DNA of 43,451 nt from JBBTXJ01 sp964636345 (GTDB taxonomy: Bacteria > Patescibacteriota > Patescibacteriia > Magasanikbacterales > JBBTXJ01), in assembly GCA_964636345.1 (NCBI GenBank), contig CAZWRL010000003.1, forward strand, positions 1 through 43,451. The letters are read 5' to 3'. Positions within the stretch are counted from its first letter, which is position 1, and each line of letters starts with the position of its first letter. The position numbers and the translations under genes are program-made. The notes beneath the pieces were generated by a model. It ran no database searches, was not told where the DNA came from, and worked only from the letters and a program-made list of their open reading frames with translations. This document shows, one piece after another, positions 32,803 to 41,600 of the stretch.

Positions 32803-32850
32803 CGGGGGCGTCTGTGGTCGCAAAGATCATGGATGCCCCCGCTTTTTTTT
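32803..32850 (+). terminator. strong terminator of the HAD gene
   Basis: CGGGGGCGTC pairs with GATGCCCCCG, followed by C and eight Ts. Confidence 0.93.
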
Positions 32851-32854
32851 ACTC

Positions 32855-32883
32855 TTGACATCCTTCCGGCCCTCTGCTATTAT
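32855..32883 (+). promoter_or_regulatory. promoter of rplJ-rplL
   Basis: TTGACA (32855-32860) and TATTAT (32878-32883), 17 bases apart. The transcript would have a leader of about 119 bases. Confidence 0.92.
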
Positions 32884-32889
32884 AAACGC

Positions 32890-33008
32890 ACCATAGACTG
32901 CAGCTGCCCAAAAGGCTTAATGTACTGCATAGGTACAAGTTGGTCGAATTGTACTAGGTCCTGAAATAAATTCAGGACAGCGTCTGTGGCTAAAACCACA
33001 GTTTTTTT
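32890..33008 (+). promoter_or_regulatory. rplJ leader with attenuator-like terminator
   Basis: The leader holds mutually exclusive helices: GTACAA (32933-32938) can pair with TGTAC (32921-32925) or TTGTAC (32949-32954). A hairpin GTCCTGAA/TTCAGGAC (32958-32978) follows, then CTGTGG/CCACAG (32984-33001) with seven Ts ending at the base before the rplJ ATG. The last hairpin is a typical intrinsic terminator. L10-L12 leaders in other bacteria bind L10(L12)4 for feedback control, so attenuation is likely here. Confidence 0.7.
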
Positions 33009-33533
33009 ATGGCAAAAACCAAACAAGAAAAACAGGAAATCATGCAAGAACTTACGGATGCGTTCGGGAAAAGCAAGTCCGTTGTGTTTGCGAACTTCAG
33101 TGGTTTGCCGGTGAAAGAGGCGGAAGCACTCCGCAAGCAAGCGCGCGCGGAACAGATTGGGGTCATGGTGGCAAAAAAAACACTGCTTGAAAAAGCAACG
33201 TCAGATGCCGGCCTCACTGATGTATCGCCGCGGAGTTTTGGCGGCGAGGTGCTGACGCTCTTCGGCTATGAAGACGAGGTGGCGCCGGCGCGTTTGCTTC
33301 ACATCTTTGGCAGAACACACAGCATGGTGAAGGTGATTGGCGGCATCTTGGAACGGCGTTTCGTTTCCGCGGCCAAGATAAAAGACCTCGCGCTTTTGCC
33401 GAGCAAACAAGAACTCTTGGCAAAACTCGTGGGAACCTTAAACGCGCCCGTGTCCGGATTTGTCAACGTGCTTGCAGGCAACTTGCGTGGTTTGGTGCGA
33501 GTGTTAGATGGAATTAGAGCGAATAAATCATAA
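33009..33533 (+). CDS. rplJ: 50S ribosomal protein uL10
   Basis: uL10 is the base of the ribosomal stalk and carries L7/L12 dimers. The 174-residue protein has the normal start (KTKQEKQEIMQELTDAFGKS), VVFANFSGLPVKEAEALRKQAR, and the helical C-terminal L12-binding tail. The ATG at 33009 follows seven Ts, so there is no Shine-Dalgarno site in the usual place. rplL follows after 4 bases. Confidence 0.96.
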   Translation: MAKTKQEKQEIMQELTDAFGKSKSVVFANFSGLPVKEAEALRKQARAEQIGVMVAKKTLLEKATSDAGLTDVSPRSFGGEVLTLFGYEDEVAPARLLHIFGRTHSMVKVIGGILERRFVSAAKIKDLALLPSKQELLAKLVGTLNAPVSGFVNVLAGNLRGLVRVLDGIRANKS

Positions 33534-33537
33534 TGAT

Positions 33538-33945
33538 ATGTCAGACGAAATGAAACAAGTAGAAGTTCCGGAGAAATTCAAGGCGCTCGTTGCAGAGATT
33601 GAGAAAATGAGCGTGTTGGATTTGGCGGAGCTGGTGAAAATCTTGGAGGAAAAATTCGGCGTGTCTGCCGCGGCGCCGGCCATGATGATGGCTGCGCCTG
33701 CGGCCGGCGAGGGCGGCGTGGCTGTTGAAGAGAAAACCGAGTTCAATGTTGAACTCATGGATGTCGGCGCCAATAAGATTTCGGTTATTAAAGTGGTGAA
33801 GGAAATAACCGGACTCGGCCTCGCTGATGCTAAGGGCTTGGTGGACAAAGCGCCCAGCGTGATCAAAGAAAAAGTGAAGAAAGCGGAAGCGGAAGAAATG
33901 AAGAAAAAGATTGAAGACGCGGGTGGAAAGGCAGAATTGAAATAA
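33538..33945 (+). CDS. rplL: 50S ribosomal protein bL12 (L7/L12)
   Basis: bL12 forms the flexible stalk that recruits translation GTPases. The 135-residue protein has the dimerisation domain (LDLAELVKILEEKFGVSAAAP), an Ala/Met-rich hinge, and the C-terminal domain EKTEFNVELMDVGANKISVIKVVKEITGLGLADAKGLVD. It is about ten residues longer at the N-terminus than usual. The ATG at 33538 lies 4 bases after rplJ; the frame has an upstream start within rplJ that is less likely. Confidence 0.96.
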   Translation: MSDEMKQVEVPEKFKALVAEIEKMSVLDLAELVKILEEKFGVSAAAPAMMMAAPAAGEGGVAVEEKTEFNVELMDVGANKISVIKVVKEITGLGLADAKGLVDKAPSVIKEKVKKAEAEEMKKKIEDAGGKAELK

Positions 33946-33963
33946 CCATTGCGCTAACAAAAT

Positions 33964-33990
33964 CCCCCAACGTATCGGGGGTTTTGTTTT
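33964..33990 (+). terminator. terminator of rplJ-rplL
   Basis: CCCCC pairs with GGGGG over an eight-base loop, then TTTTGTTTT. It also ends the convergent minus-strand gene. Confidence 0.85.
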
Positions 33991-36190
33991 AGGGGAGATG
34001 TATAAGATCAAACGAGATAACGCCCTCGTCAACCGCCACGTACGCCTTTTTCTTTTTTTCGTCCAAGAAAAAACCGGTGGCTGTTTTGAGCGCGTCCGCG
34101 CGATATTGCGCGCGCAGTTTTCCTTCTTTATTAAAGACCACCATGCGCCCGCCCGCGGCATCAAGTATATATATGAATGATGATTTTTCGTTGGTCCACA
34201 CATCAGTCACCGTGGTGATTTCTGGATCAATGGGGGTTAAGCTGAAAGGAATGGCCGCGCCGCGTCGTAATTTTTGCACTGAACCATTCACGCTCACGAC
34301 ATAGAGATCTCCGTCAATCGCCAAAAAGCGCGCATCAAGCGGCAACACGGTTTGTTCTTTAATCCATGGCTGGCCGGATCCCGCGAAGGTGACGCCGCGC
34401 GCGGGGTAGCGAATGATCTGCTCCTCATCCGGCCGGAGCACATAGAGTCCTTGGTTGAAAATGACATAGTCAGACGCGTTTCCCAGTTGACCAAACAATT
34501 CTCCGGCCACGCCATCTTGGTTGATTGGCGCGATGCCGGTCCCCATCTGCCACCATACCGTTTGGTCAACGGCGTACGAATTGGTGAGGGGATTTGGTGT
34601 GCCAACTTCTCGCGTCGTACCAGAGGTTAATTTTACGAGCACGGCGCGCGAGGTGTGCGCGCTTCCCGCCATTATTTCTTCGCCGTAGAGCGCAAGCGCG
34701 CGCGGACGCGCGAGCGTGACATCGGTGATGGGCACCACCAAGGTTGGTTGCACAAGAATTTCTTTACGCAGTTCGGCAAGGGCGGTTGCCACCATACCGG
34801 CAAGCTGTTCGCGGACTTGTTTATTTGCGGTGCCGCGTTTTGGTAATTGACTGATTAATTGTTCCGCTTCGTGTAGGAGCATTCGCGCATCGGCGTCAGC
34901 GCCGTAAATGAGTTTTGCTTGCGCTTCCTCATGATTACGCGTGATCTGGGTAATAAGTTGCGCCGTGGTTGTTGCCTCGTGCGCCTTCACTCGTTGGTAG
35001 ATAAGTGTTGTTCCGCCACCAACCACGGTGATAAGAAAGAGTAGCACAACAGAAAGACGCGTTTTTTTGCGCGGAGGAAGCGAGCGGAAGCGCGTGTACC
35101 ACGCTACGATTCGTCCGCGTACTGACCGTTTGGTTTCTGATCGCAGGACCTTGCGTTCACCAGGGGAGCTGCGGAAAAATGCGGTGAGGAGAATGAGCCC
35201 GCGCCACAGGAGAATCACGATGCCTCGCAGGAGCCGCCCAAGAAGTATCGCGGCATTTTTAATGAGATACCACAACGTGTGTCCAAGGAGAAATTGTTCA
35301 GATGCCGATCCGTGGGCGCGGTTTGGCGTACCGTGGGGGCGGTGGGAGACGCCGCGTGATCGCGGCCGCGCCGCCCATTGTTGGTGGAACCAGAGCCAGG
35401 TGTTGCGAAAGATTGTGGGCGCTAAAAATTCCGCGGTTTTTTTTTGTCCGGATAAAAATTGTTCAATTGAAGCATTGGAGCCAGCGGGTCGGATTGCCGT
35501 GCTTTTTGCTCCGGGCGCCGGCACCGCTTCCAGTACCATGCCGGCAAATGAAAGACCACTTCCTAATTCTCTCAAGATGCGTTCCAGATGCCGACTGATT
35601 TCCTCACCGCTGTGGCCACGCACCATTTTACCGAGTCGGTCCGAGGTAAAATAATCACGCACGTGGGTGCTGGTGACCAGCACGATATCTTGAATGGAAA
35701 GCGTGCCAACAAGGAGTTCAGAAAAAAATGAAGAGGGTGATTCTTTCTCCTTTTCCTCTTCATCATGAGGGAGGAGCGCGTGCGGCCGCTGCAGTCCGCG
35801 AGCAAAAAGCCAGATATCGGGCGAACCGTGCGCGGTAAAGGAAAGTTCGCTTTTTTTGACCACGCCAATCAGCGCGTGCACGCCGGTGTTTGTCGGCACC
35901 GTGAATCCGCGTAGCAGTTGATTGGTGCGCATGATCGTGTCTTCAAAGTGGTTGCGCTCCGCGGCAAACTCTTCGTAGTAGGAACGTTCAACAAAACGCA
36001 CGGTGTCCTGCACATACTCAATCATGCGCGCGTTTCCCTGTTCTATTTCAAAAAGCACAAAGAGGGTGCCTTTCAGCACGGCCTCTTCTGCGTCTTTTGG
36101 TTCCGTAATGGAGAGTATGGTATGCGAACGATCGTGGTCGCGCGATTCCACAAAAAATTCACGGGTCCTGATCGTGAGCGGACTTGACAT
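33989..36190 (-). CDS. membrane protein with degenerate PP2C-like domain and C-terminal beta-propeller-like domain
   Basis: The 733-residue protein has an N-terminal domain (about 1-225) with the layout of a PP2C-type phosphatase. However, the metal-binding motifs are altered: HGSPDIWLFA stands for the usual GDSR.yL, and DIVLVTSTHV for D.lLL.TDG. A hydrophobic stretch at 302-338 and a clear membrane helix at 378-398 follow, then a helical linker (about 401-470) and a repeated beta-rich region (about 480-733) resembling a propeller. I infer a non-catalytic cytoplasmic module linked through the membrane to an outside binding domain. The ligand is unknown. Confidence 0.72.
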   Translation of the reverse strand: MSSPLTIRTREFFVESRDHDRSHTILSITEPKDAEEAVLKGTLFVLFEIEQGNARMIEYVQDTVRFVERSYYEEFAAERNHFEDTIMRTNQLLRGFTVPTNTGVHALIGVVKKSELSFTAHGSPDIWLFARGLQRPHALLPHDEEEKEKESPSSFFSELLVGTLSIQDIVLVTSTHVRDYFTSDRLGKMVRGHSGEEISRHLERILRELGSGLSFAGMVLEAVPAPGAKSTAIRPAGSNASIEQFLSGQKKTAEFLAPTIFRNTWLWFHQQWAARPRSRGVSHRPHGTPNRAHGSASEQFLLGHTLWYLIKNAAILLGRLLRGIVILLWRGLILLTAFFRSSPGERKVLRSETKRSVRGRIVAWYTRFRSLPPRKKTRLSVVLLFLITVVGGGTTLIYQRVKAHEATTTAQLITQITRNHEEAQAKLIYGADADARMLLHEAEQLISQLPKRGTANKQVREQLAGMVATALAELRKEILVQPTLVVPITDVTLARPRALALYGEEIMAGSAHTSRAVLVKLTSGTTREVGTPNPLTNSYAVDQTVWWQMGTGIAPINQDGVAGELFGQLGNASDYVIFNQGLYVLRPDEEQIIRYPARGVTFAGSGQPWIKEQTVLPLDARFLAIDGDLYVVSVNGSVQKLRRGAAIPFSLTPIDPEITTVTDVWTNEKSSFIYILDAAGGRMVVFNKEGKLRAQYRADALKTATGFFLDEKKKKAYVAVDEGVISFDLIHLP

Positions 36191-36191
36191 A

Positions 36192-36221
36192 TTGACGGTA
36201 GGGTGACGTGGGTATTATACT
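36192..36221. promoter_or_regulatory. overlapping divergent promoters
   Basis: Plus strand: TTGACG (36192-36197) and TATACT (36216-36221), 18 bases apart, for the regulator gene. Minus strand: TATAAT at 36214-36219 for the PP2C-like gene. The two -10 boxes share bases, so the promoters should compete. Confidence 0.65.
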
Positions 36222-36245
36222 GAAATGACCTCAGAGGGGCAAGCT

Positions 36246-36824
36246 ATGATTGAATACTTATTTGGTTCAAAGACCCGGCTCAAGCTTTTACACATTTTTT
36301 ACCGCGAGCCACAAGCGCGGTTTTTTGTCCGCGAATTATCACGGCTTGCCGGCACCCAAATCAACGCGGTTCGGCGTGAACTTGCCACACTCGTGACCAC
36401 CACCATTATTCGTGAGGAGGGTGATGTGGCGGAAGGGGAAACGCGCCGCAAGTTTTATTCGCTGAACACGGATTCATTATTGCACCATGAATTAGGGGCG
36501 CTTCTCATGAGGGGGCAACTGCTCGGTGAGCAGGAGTTGATTAACGGCATAAAAAATCTTGAGTCCGTAACCTTGGTGCTTTTGTCCGGGCGATTTGTTA
36601 GTGATGAAAATTTGCCAACAGACATTCTGATTGTTGGTCGTGTTTCTGAACAAGCGCTTAAACGGCTTATCCTGCAGTTTGAGAAAAAATTGGGTTTTAC
36701 GATCCGTTATACGTTGTTTTCTCCTGAAGAATACGCGGAACGCAAGCGCATGCTTGATCGTTTTGTTTACGCGATTCTTGAAGGGAGGCATACGGTGGTG
36801 GTTGATGAGACGCAATCGCTATGA
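36246..36824 (+). CDS. winged-helix regulator with C-terminal nucleotidyltransferase-like domain
   Basis: The 192-residue protein starts with a winged helix (about 1-75): YLFGSKTRLKLLHIFYREPQ, then the recognition helix TQINAVRRELATLV and a wing. The C-terminal half (VTLVLLSGRFV ... DILIVGRVSEQALKRL) resembles the nucleotidyltransferase-like domain that follows such winged helices, without the catalytic G-S-x-D-x-D. It likely binds DNA and may sense a ligand. The ATG at 36246 is preceded by GAGGGG at good distance; an ATG at 36225 lies too close to the predicted transcription start. Its stop overlaps the next ATG (ATGA). Confidence 0.75.
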   Translation: MIEYLFGSKTRLKLLHIFYREPQARFFVRELSRLAGTQINAVRRELATLVTTTIIREEGDVAEGETRRKFYSLNTDSLLHHELGALLMRGQLLGEQELINGIKNLESVTLVLLSGRFVSDENLPTDILIVGRVSEQALKRLILQFEKKLGFTIRYTLFSPEEYAERKRMLDRFVYAILEGRHTVVVDETQSL

Positions 36825-37171
36825 CAAAGCCCATTCTTTTTTTGGAAAGTGGGGGTGATGGGATCATGGTTTCACTCCACGCGGAGCGGGTGTGGAAACG
36901 ACGCGTGCGAACGAAAGGCGCGGTGCTGGTAACCATTGATCGCCTGCTCTTGGCGGCGGCGCAGCGTGGACATGATCTTGGCGGTATTGAGGTTGCACTT
37001 GGTCAGGGGACGTTTAGTGAAACGCGCGCTGTTGTGGCCATAGGGAACGCGCTTGCCTACGCTTTCCGTGTGCCGCTCCGGCACGGGTCCCTGACGGGCC
37101 GAGTAAACGCAGGCCCCGGAACTCCTTTTATTACCGCCATCTACAAGAGTGAGCCGCGTATTACTCTTTGA
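36821..37171 (+). CDS. TsaB-like protein, N-terminal lobe only
   Basis: TsaB is the non-catalytic partner of TsaD in t6A tRNA modification. This 116-residue protein resembles its N-terminal half: ILFLESGGDGIMVSL for the usual LAIDTS motif, LLVTIDRLLLAAAQRG, then IEVALGQGTFSETRAVVAIGNALAYAF for AVG.GPGSFTG.R.G...A.ALA. The C-terminal lobe is absent (usual length about 200-230). Residues 89-100 (GSLTGRVNAGPG) come from a GC-rich palindrome shared with the UMP kinase gene. Identity is likely but not certain. It overlaps the regulator gene by 4 bases. Confidence 0.65.
   Translation: MTKPILFLESGGDGIMVSLHAERVWKRRVRTKGAVLVTIDRLLLAAAQRGHDLGGIEVALGQGTFSETRAVVAIGNALAYAFRVPLRHGSLTGRVNAGPGTPFITAIYKSEPRITL
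37085..37120. repeat. GC-rich palindromic repeat, family 2, copy 2 (inside TsaB-like gene)
   Basis: GGGTCCC, TGACGGGCCGAG, TAAA, CGCAGGCCCCGG: the same block order as 29631-29670. It is read in a different codon phase (GSLTGRVNAGPG here, GSPGRAEQAQAPG there). Confidence 0.8.
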
Positions 37172-37192
37172 GTACAAAAAGTGTTCACCAAT

Positions 37193-38689
37193 ATGTCACC
37201 GTATGTGCGTTATCGTCTCTATGAAATACTGCCCGGCGCCCTGACGTGGGGCGTCTTGTTGCTTGGAGTAGGACTTTCGTTTCTCCGGCCGCTGTGGATG
37301 ATCTATTTTATTATTGTTTTTGATCTGTATTGGGTATATCGTGTGCTCTATTTTTCCTTATTTTTGATTATCTCGTGGCGTCGTTTTCATACGGCGCAGC
37401 GGATTCTTTGGATGGATCGTACCCGGGCGCTCGCTGGGTGGAAAAATATGTATCATCTCGTTTTTTTACCCATGTACGATGAGGAAATTGAAGTGGTTCG
37501 CGCTACGTTGAATCACCTGGTGCGCGGTAGTTACCCGGCGGATAAAATGATGATTGTCCTCGCCGGTGAAGAGCGTAAACGCGAGCATTTTGAACAGGTG
37601 TGTGCGGTGCTGACGCAAGAATTTGGGGGCTCATTCTTTCGTTTTTGGACTACCCTGCATCCGCATAATCTCCCTGATGAAATCCCAGGTAAAGGATCTA
37701 ATTTGAATTACGCGGGTTACGAAGCAAAAAAGTTTATTGATGAGCTTGGTTTGCCGTATGAACGGGTTATTGTATCGGCGTTTGACGTGGATACCATTGT
37801 CCATCGAGAATATTTTGCCTATTTGACCCATGAATATCTGACTCACCCGGATCCCACGCATACGTCGTTTCAGCCGGTGGCGCTCTACAACAATAATATT
37901 TGGGAATCGCCATCGGTGTTGCGCATTATGTCTTTTGGCACCACCTTTTGGTTACTCTTTGCGCTCGCGCGGCCGCATACCATTACCACCTTTTCTTCTC
38001 ATAGCATGAGTTTTAAGGCGCTGGTGGATGTTGGTTTTTGGCAGAAAGATATTGTGTCAGAGGATTCACGGATATTTTTGCAATGTTTTCTGCGCTATAA
38101 CGGCCGGTACCGCGTACAGCCACTGTACATTCCGGTCTCTATGGATACGGCTCGTGATGACCGTTGGTGGGGGAGTATGAAGAACTTATATAAACAACAA
38201 CGGCGATGGGCGTGGGGTGTGGAGCATGTGCCGTATCTTTTGTGGCATTTTCGTTTGAAAAAGAACATCCCGTGGCGTTTGCGCGCCCGGTTATTATGGT
38301 ATCAACTGGAAGGTAAATTTTCCTGGGCCACCACCGCGCTCATACTGCTCTTGTTTGGTCGGCTCCCGCTTTGGGTTGCGGGTGATGTGGTGCAAAAAAC
38401 CGCGATTTTTCAAAATACCCCGCACATTCTTGAGTGGCTCATGGTGATTGCCATGGTTGGTTTGCTCTTGTCGCTTAGTTTGAGCATGTTGTTGCTCCCG
38501 CCACCGCCGCGCACCGTAAAACGGCATACCTTTCTTATGATGTTGCTTCAGTGGTTGCTCTTGCCGGTTTCACTGATTCTCGTTTCTGCGATTCCTGCCA
38601 TTGACGCACAGACGCACTTGATGCGCGGGCGCTATCTCGGGTTTAATGTAAGCCAGAAGAAACGGGTGTTTAGTATTGAACATGCCTAA
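37193..38689 (+). CDS. family 2 membrane glycosyltransferase
   Basis: The 498-residue protein has two N-terminal membrane helices, a cytoplasmic GT-A domain with YHLVFLPMYDEE, the metal-binding FDVDT at 197-201, an SED acid motif (VSEDSR), and QQRRWAWG near 335, then three or four C-terminal helices. The Q-x-x-R-W motif marks processive enzymes such as cellulose or hyaluronan synthases, so it may build and export a polysaccharide. Start ATG 37193 is preferred to a GTG at 37181; no clear ribosome site. Its end overlaps dnaE by 8 bases. Confidence 0.85.
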   Translation: MSPYVRYRLYEILPGALTWGVLLLGVGLSFLRPLWMIYFIIVFDLYWVYRVLYFSLFLIISWRRFHTAQRILWMDRTRALAGWKNMYHLVFLPMYDEEIEVVRATLNHLVRGSYPADKMMIVLAGEERKREHFEQVCAVLTQEFGGSFFRFWTTLHPHNLPDEIPGKGSNLNYAGYEAKKFIDELGLPYERVIVSAFDVDTIVHREYFAYLTHEYLTHPDPTHTSFQPVALYNNNIWESPSVLRIMSFGTTFWLLFALARPHTITTFSSHSMSFKALVDVGFWQKDIVSEDSRIFLQCFLRYNGRYRVQPLYIPVSMDTARDDRWWGSMKNLYKQQRRWAWGVEHVPYLLWHFRLKKNIPWRLRARLLWYQLEGKFSWATTALILLLFGRLPLWVAGDVVQKTAIFQNTPHILEWLMVIAMVGLLLSLSLSMLLLPPPPRTVKRHTFLMMLLQWLLLPVSLILVSAIPAIDAQTHLMRGRYLGFNVSQKKRVFSIEHA

Positions 38690-41600
38690 CTTTGTTCACC
38701 TTCACGTCCACTCCCACTACTCCCTTCTTGATGGATTGACCAAGATTCCTGATTTAGTGCGCGCCGCAAAAGAACGCGGGTTTACCGCGCTTGCGCTCAC
38801 GGATTACGGATCACTGTATGGCGCGATTGAATTTTACGAGGCGTGCCGCAAAGCGGAGATTAAGCCCATTGTTGGCATGGAGGCGTACATAGCCGTGAAT
38901 GGCCGTTTTTCCAAGCAGGCGCACGTGGATGCGCACGCGCCGCACCTGATTCTTTTGGCAGAAAATTACGAAGGATATAAAAATTTAATGGCGCTTTCCA
39001 GTAAAGGCCATTTGGAAGGATTTTACTATCATCCGCGCATTGATCGGGAACTATTGCGCGAGCATCATCGGGGACTGATCGCGCTTTCCGGCTGTATGGC
39101 GGGGGAGCTTGCCAGTGCAGTGCGCGCCGACGATTCGCGTGCGCGCGCCAAAGAGATAGCCGAAGAATATCGCGGAATTTTTGGCGACGGCAATTTTTAT
39201 ATTGAACTGCAAGATCACCCGGAACTTGACGGTCAGATGACAGTGAACACAAAACTTGTTCAACTTGGGACGGAGTTGAATATCCCGTTCGTTGCCACGC
39301 GCGATGTGCACTATTTGAATCCTGATGACGCGGAGGCGCAAGATATTTTAGTGTGTATTCGCGAAGGCAAAACCGTTGATCAACCAAACCGCTTGAGCTT
39401 CCAACAGGTTGATAGATCACTTTGTTCCGCAAAAGAAATTGCCGGGCGTTTTGGGCACATTCCCGAAGCCCTTGAAAATACCGTGCGTATTGCCGAGCGC
39501 GTGAACCTTGACATCCCACTTCACCAGTGGCATTTTCCACCCATTCCCATACCGGAAGGGAAGACGGCGGATCAGGAATTGCGCGATCAAACCTATCTTG
39601 GAATCGCAGAAAAACTTGAGGTAACTCCAGAAATTAAAGAACGCCTGGAGTATGAATTGAATATTATCAATACCAAGGGTTATGCGCCGTATTTTTTGAC
39701 CGTGGCGGATTTGATACAGTACGCGCGTGAACACGCTATTGTGGTGACCACGCGTGGTTCGGCGGCCGGATCGCTCGTCTCATACGCGCTTGGCATTGTG
39801 AGTGTGAATCCGCTCTTTTTCCGTTTGCCGTTTGAACGGTTTTTGAATCCGTATCGGCCTTCGCCGCCTGATGTTGATATGGATTTTGCGGATGACCGGC
39901 GTGATGAAATGATTGCGTATGCCACGGAGAAATATGGCGTAGAACGCGTGGCGCAGATTATTACGTTTGGAACGATGATGGCGCGGGGGAGTGTGCGCGA
40001 TGCGGGGCGTGCGCTCGGGTTTCCGTATGGATTTTGCGACCAGGTGGCAAAACTGATTCCCTTTGGTTCACAAGGATTTGCGATGACCATTGAACGCGCG
40101 CTTCGCGAGGAACCCGAACTCAAGAAATTATACGAGAACAATCCGGATGTCAAACGCCTCCTTGAAGTGGCAAAGAAGATTGAGGGATGCGCGCGCCACG
40201 CCTCTATTCACGCCGCGGGCGTGGTGATTGCCCCTACGGCGCTCACGGATTTTACGCCTATTCAACGCGAAACCGGCGGTGAAAAGATTGTTACGCAATA
40301 TGAGATGTATTCCGTTGAGGCGGCGGGCTTGCTGAAAATGGATTTTTTGGGCATTCGGAATCTTTCTATTCTGGGACACGCGGTTGAATTTGTGGAGAAG
40401 ACCGCTGGTATTAGAGTGGATATTAACAATCTCTCGTGGGATGATCAAAAAACCTTTGAGATGCTTGCGCGCGGCGAGACCATGGGTGTGTTTCAGATGG
40501 GTGGATCCGGCATGACGCGCTATCTTAAAGAACTCCGTCCTTCATCAATTTTTGACATCATGGCGATGGTGGCGCTCTTTCGTCCGGGACCCATGGAATC
40601 CATCCCGGAATATATCAGAAGGAAGCATCATCCGGAACTCGTGACCTATCCTGATCCTCGCCTGGAAAAAATTCTTGATCGTTCGTACGGCGTGATCACG
40701 TATCAGGATGATGTGCTTCTTACGGCCATGGAACTTGCCGGTTATAACTGGGAAGAGGTGGATAAATTCCGCAAGGCGATCGGCAAGAAAATTCCGGAAG
40801 AAATGGCCAAGCAAAAAATAAAATTTTTTCAGGGATGCCGCACGCATGGGAATCTACTGGAAGAAAAAATTGAGGAATTGTGGCAACTTATTGAACCGTT
40901 CGCCGCGTATGGCTTCAATAAAGCCCACGCCGCAAGTTACGCTGTGGTGGCATACCAGACGGCGTACATGAAAGCCAATTATCCGGTGCAGTTTATGACC
41001 GCCGTGCTGACAGCTGAATCAGGCGATGCGGATAAGGTGGCGGCCATTGTGCATGAATGTGAACGCATGGGGATTCGCGTATTGCCGCCGGACGTCAATG
41101 AAAGTTTTCGTGATTTTGCCATGATTCCGGATAAAGAAAAGGAAACCGCGCGGATTCGGTTTGGACTGAACGCCATAAAAAATTTGGGCACCCATATTTC
41201 AGAAGTGATCTACCGCGAGCGAAAAGAAAACGGGCCGTATGCCAGCTTGGAAGATTTTCTCACACGCATTCACGATAAAGACCTCAACAAAAAATCTTTG
41301 GAAAGTTTAATCAAATGCGGTGCCATGGATTCTTTTGGTATTGATCGCGGTGTGTTGCTTGCAAATACTGAAGGCATGCTCTCATTCCATAAAGAAGTGC
41401 AAGGCGAGCAGGCGCGAAATCAGAATTCACTTTTTGGCGAGGGAGCCGGTATCGCACCCACCCTCTCACTTGCCGTCGGCACGCCCGCAACCTCGGAAGA
41501 AAAATTGTTGTGGGAAAAAGAGCTGCTCGGCCTTTATGTTTCTGCGCATCCGTTTGATCCGGTGGCGAGGGAAATGGGGGAGGTGCTTGCGCCGGTTTCA

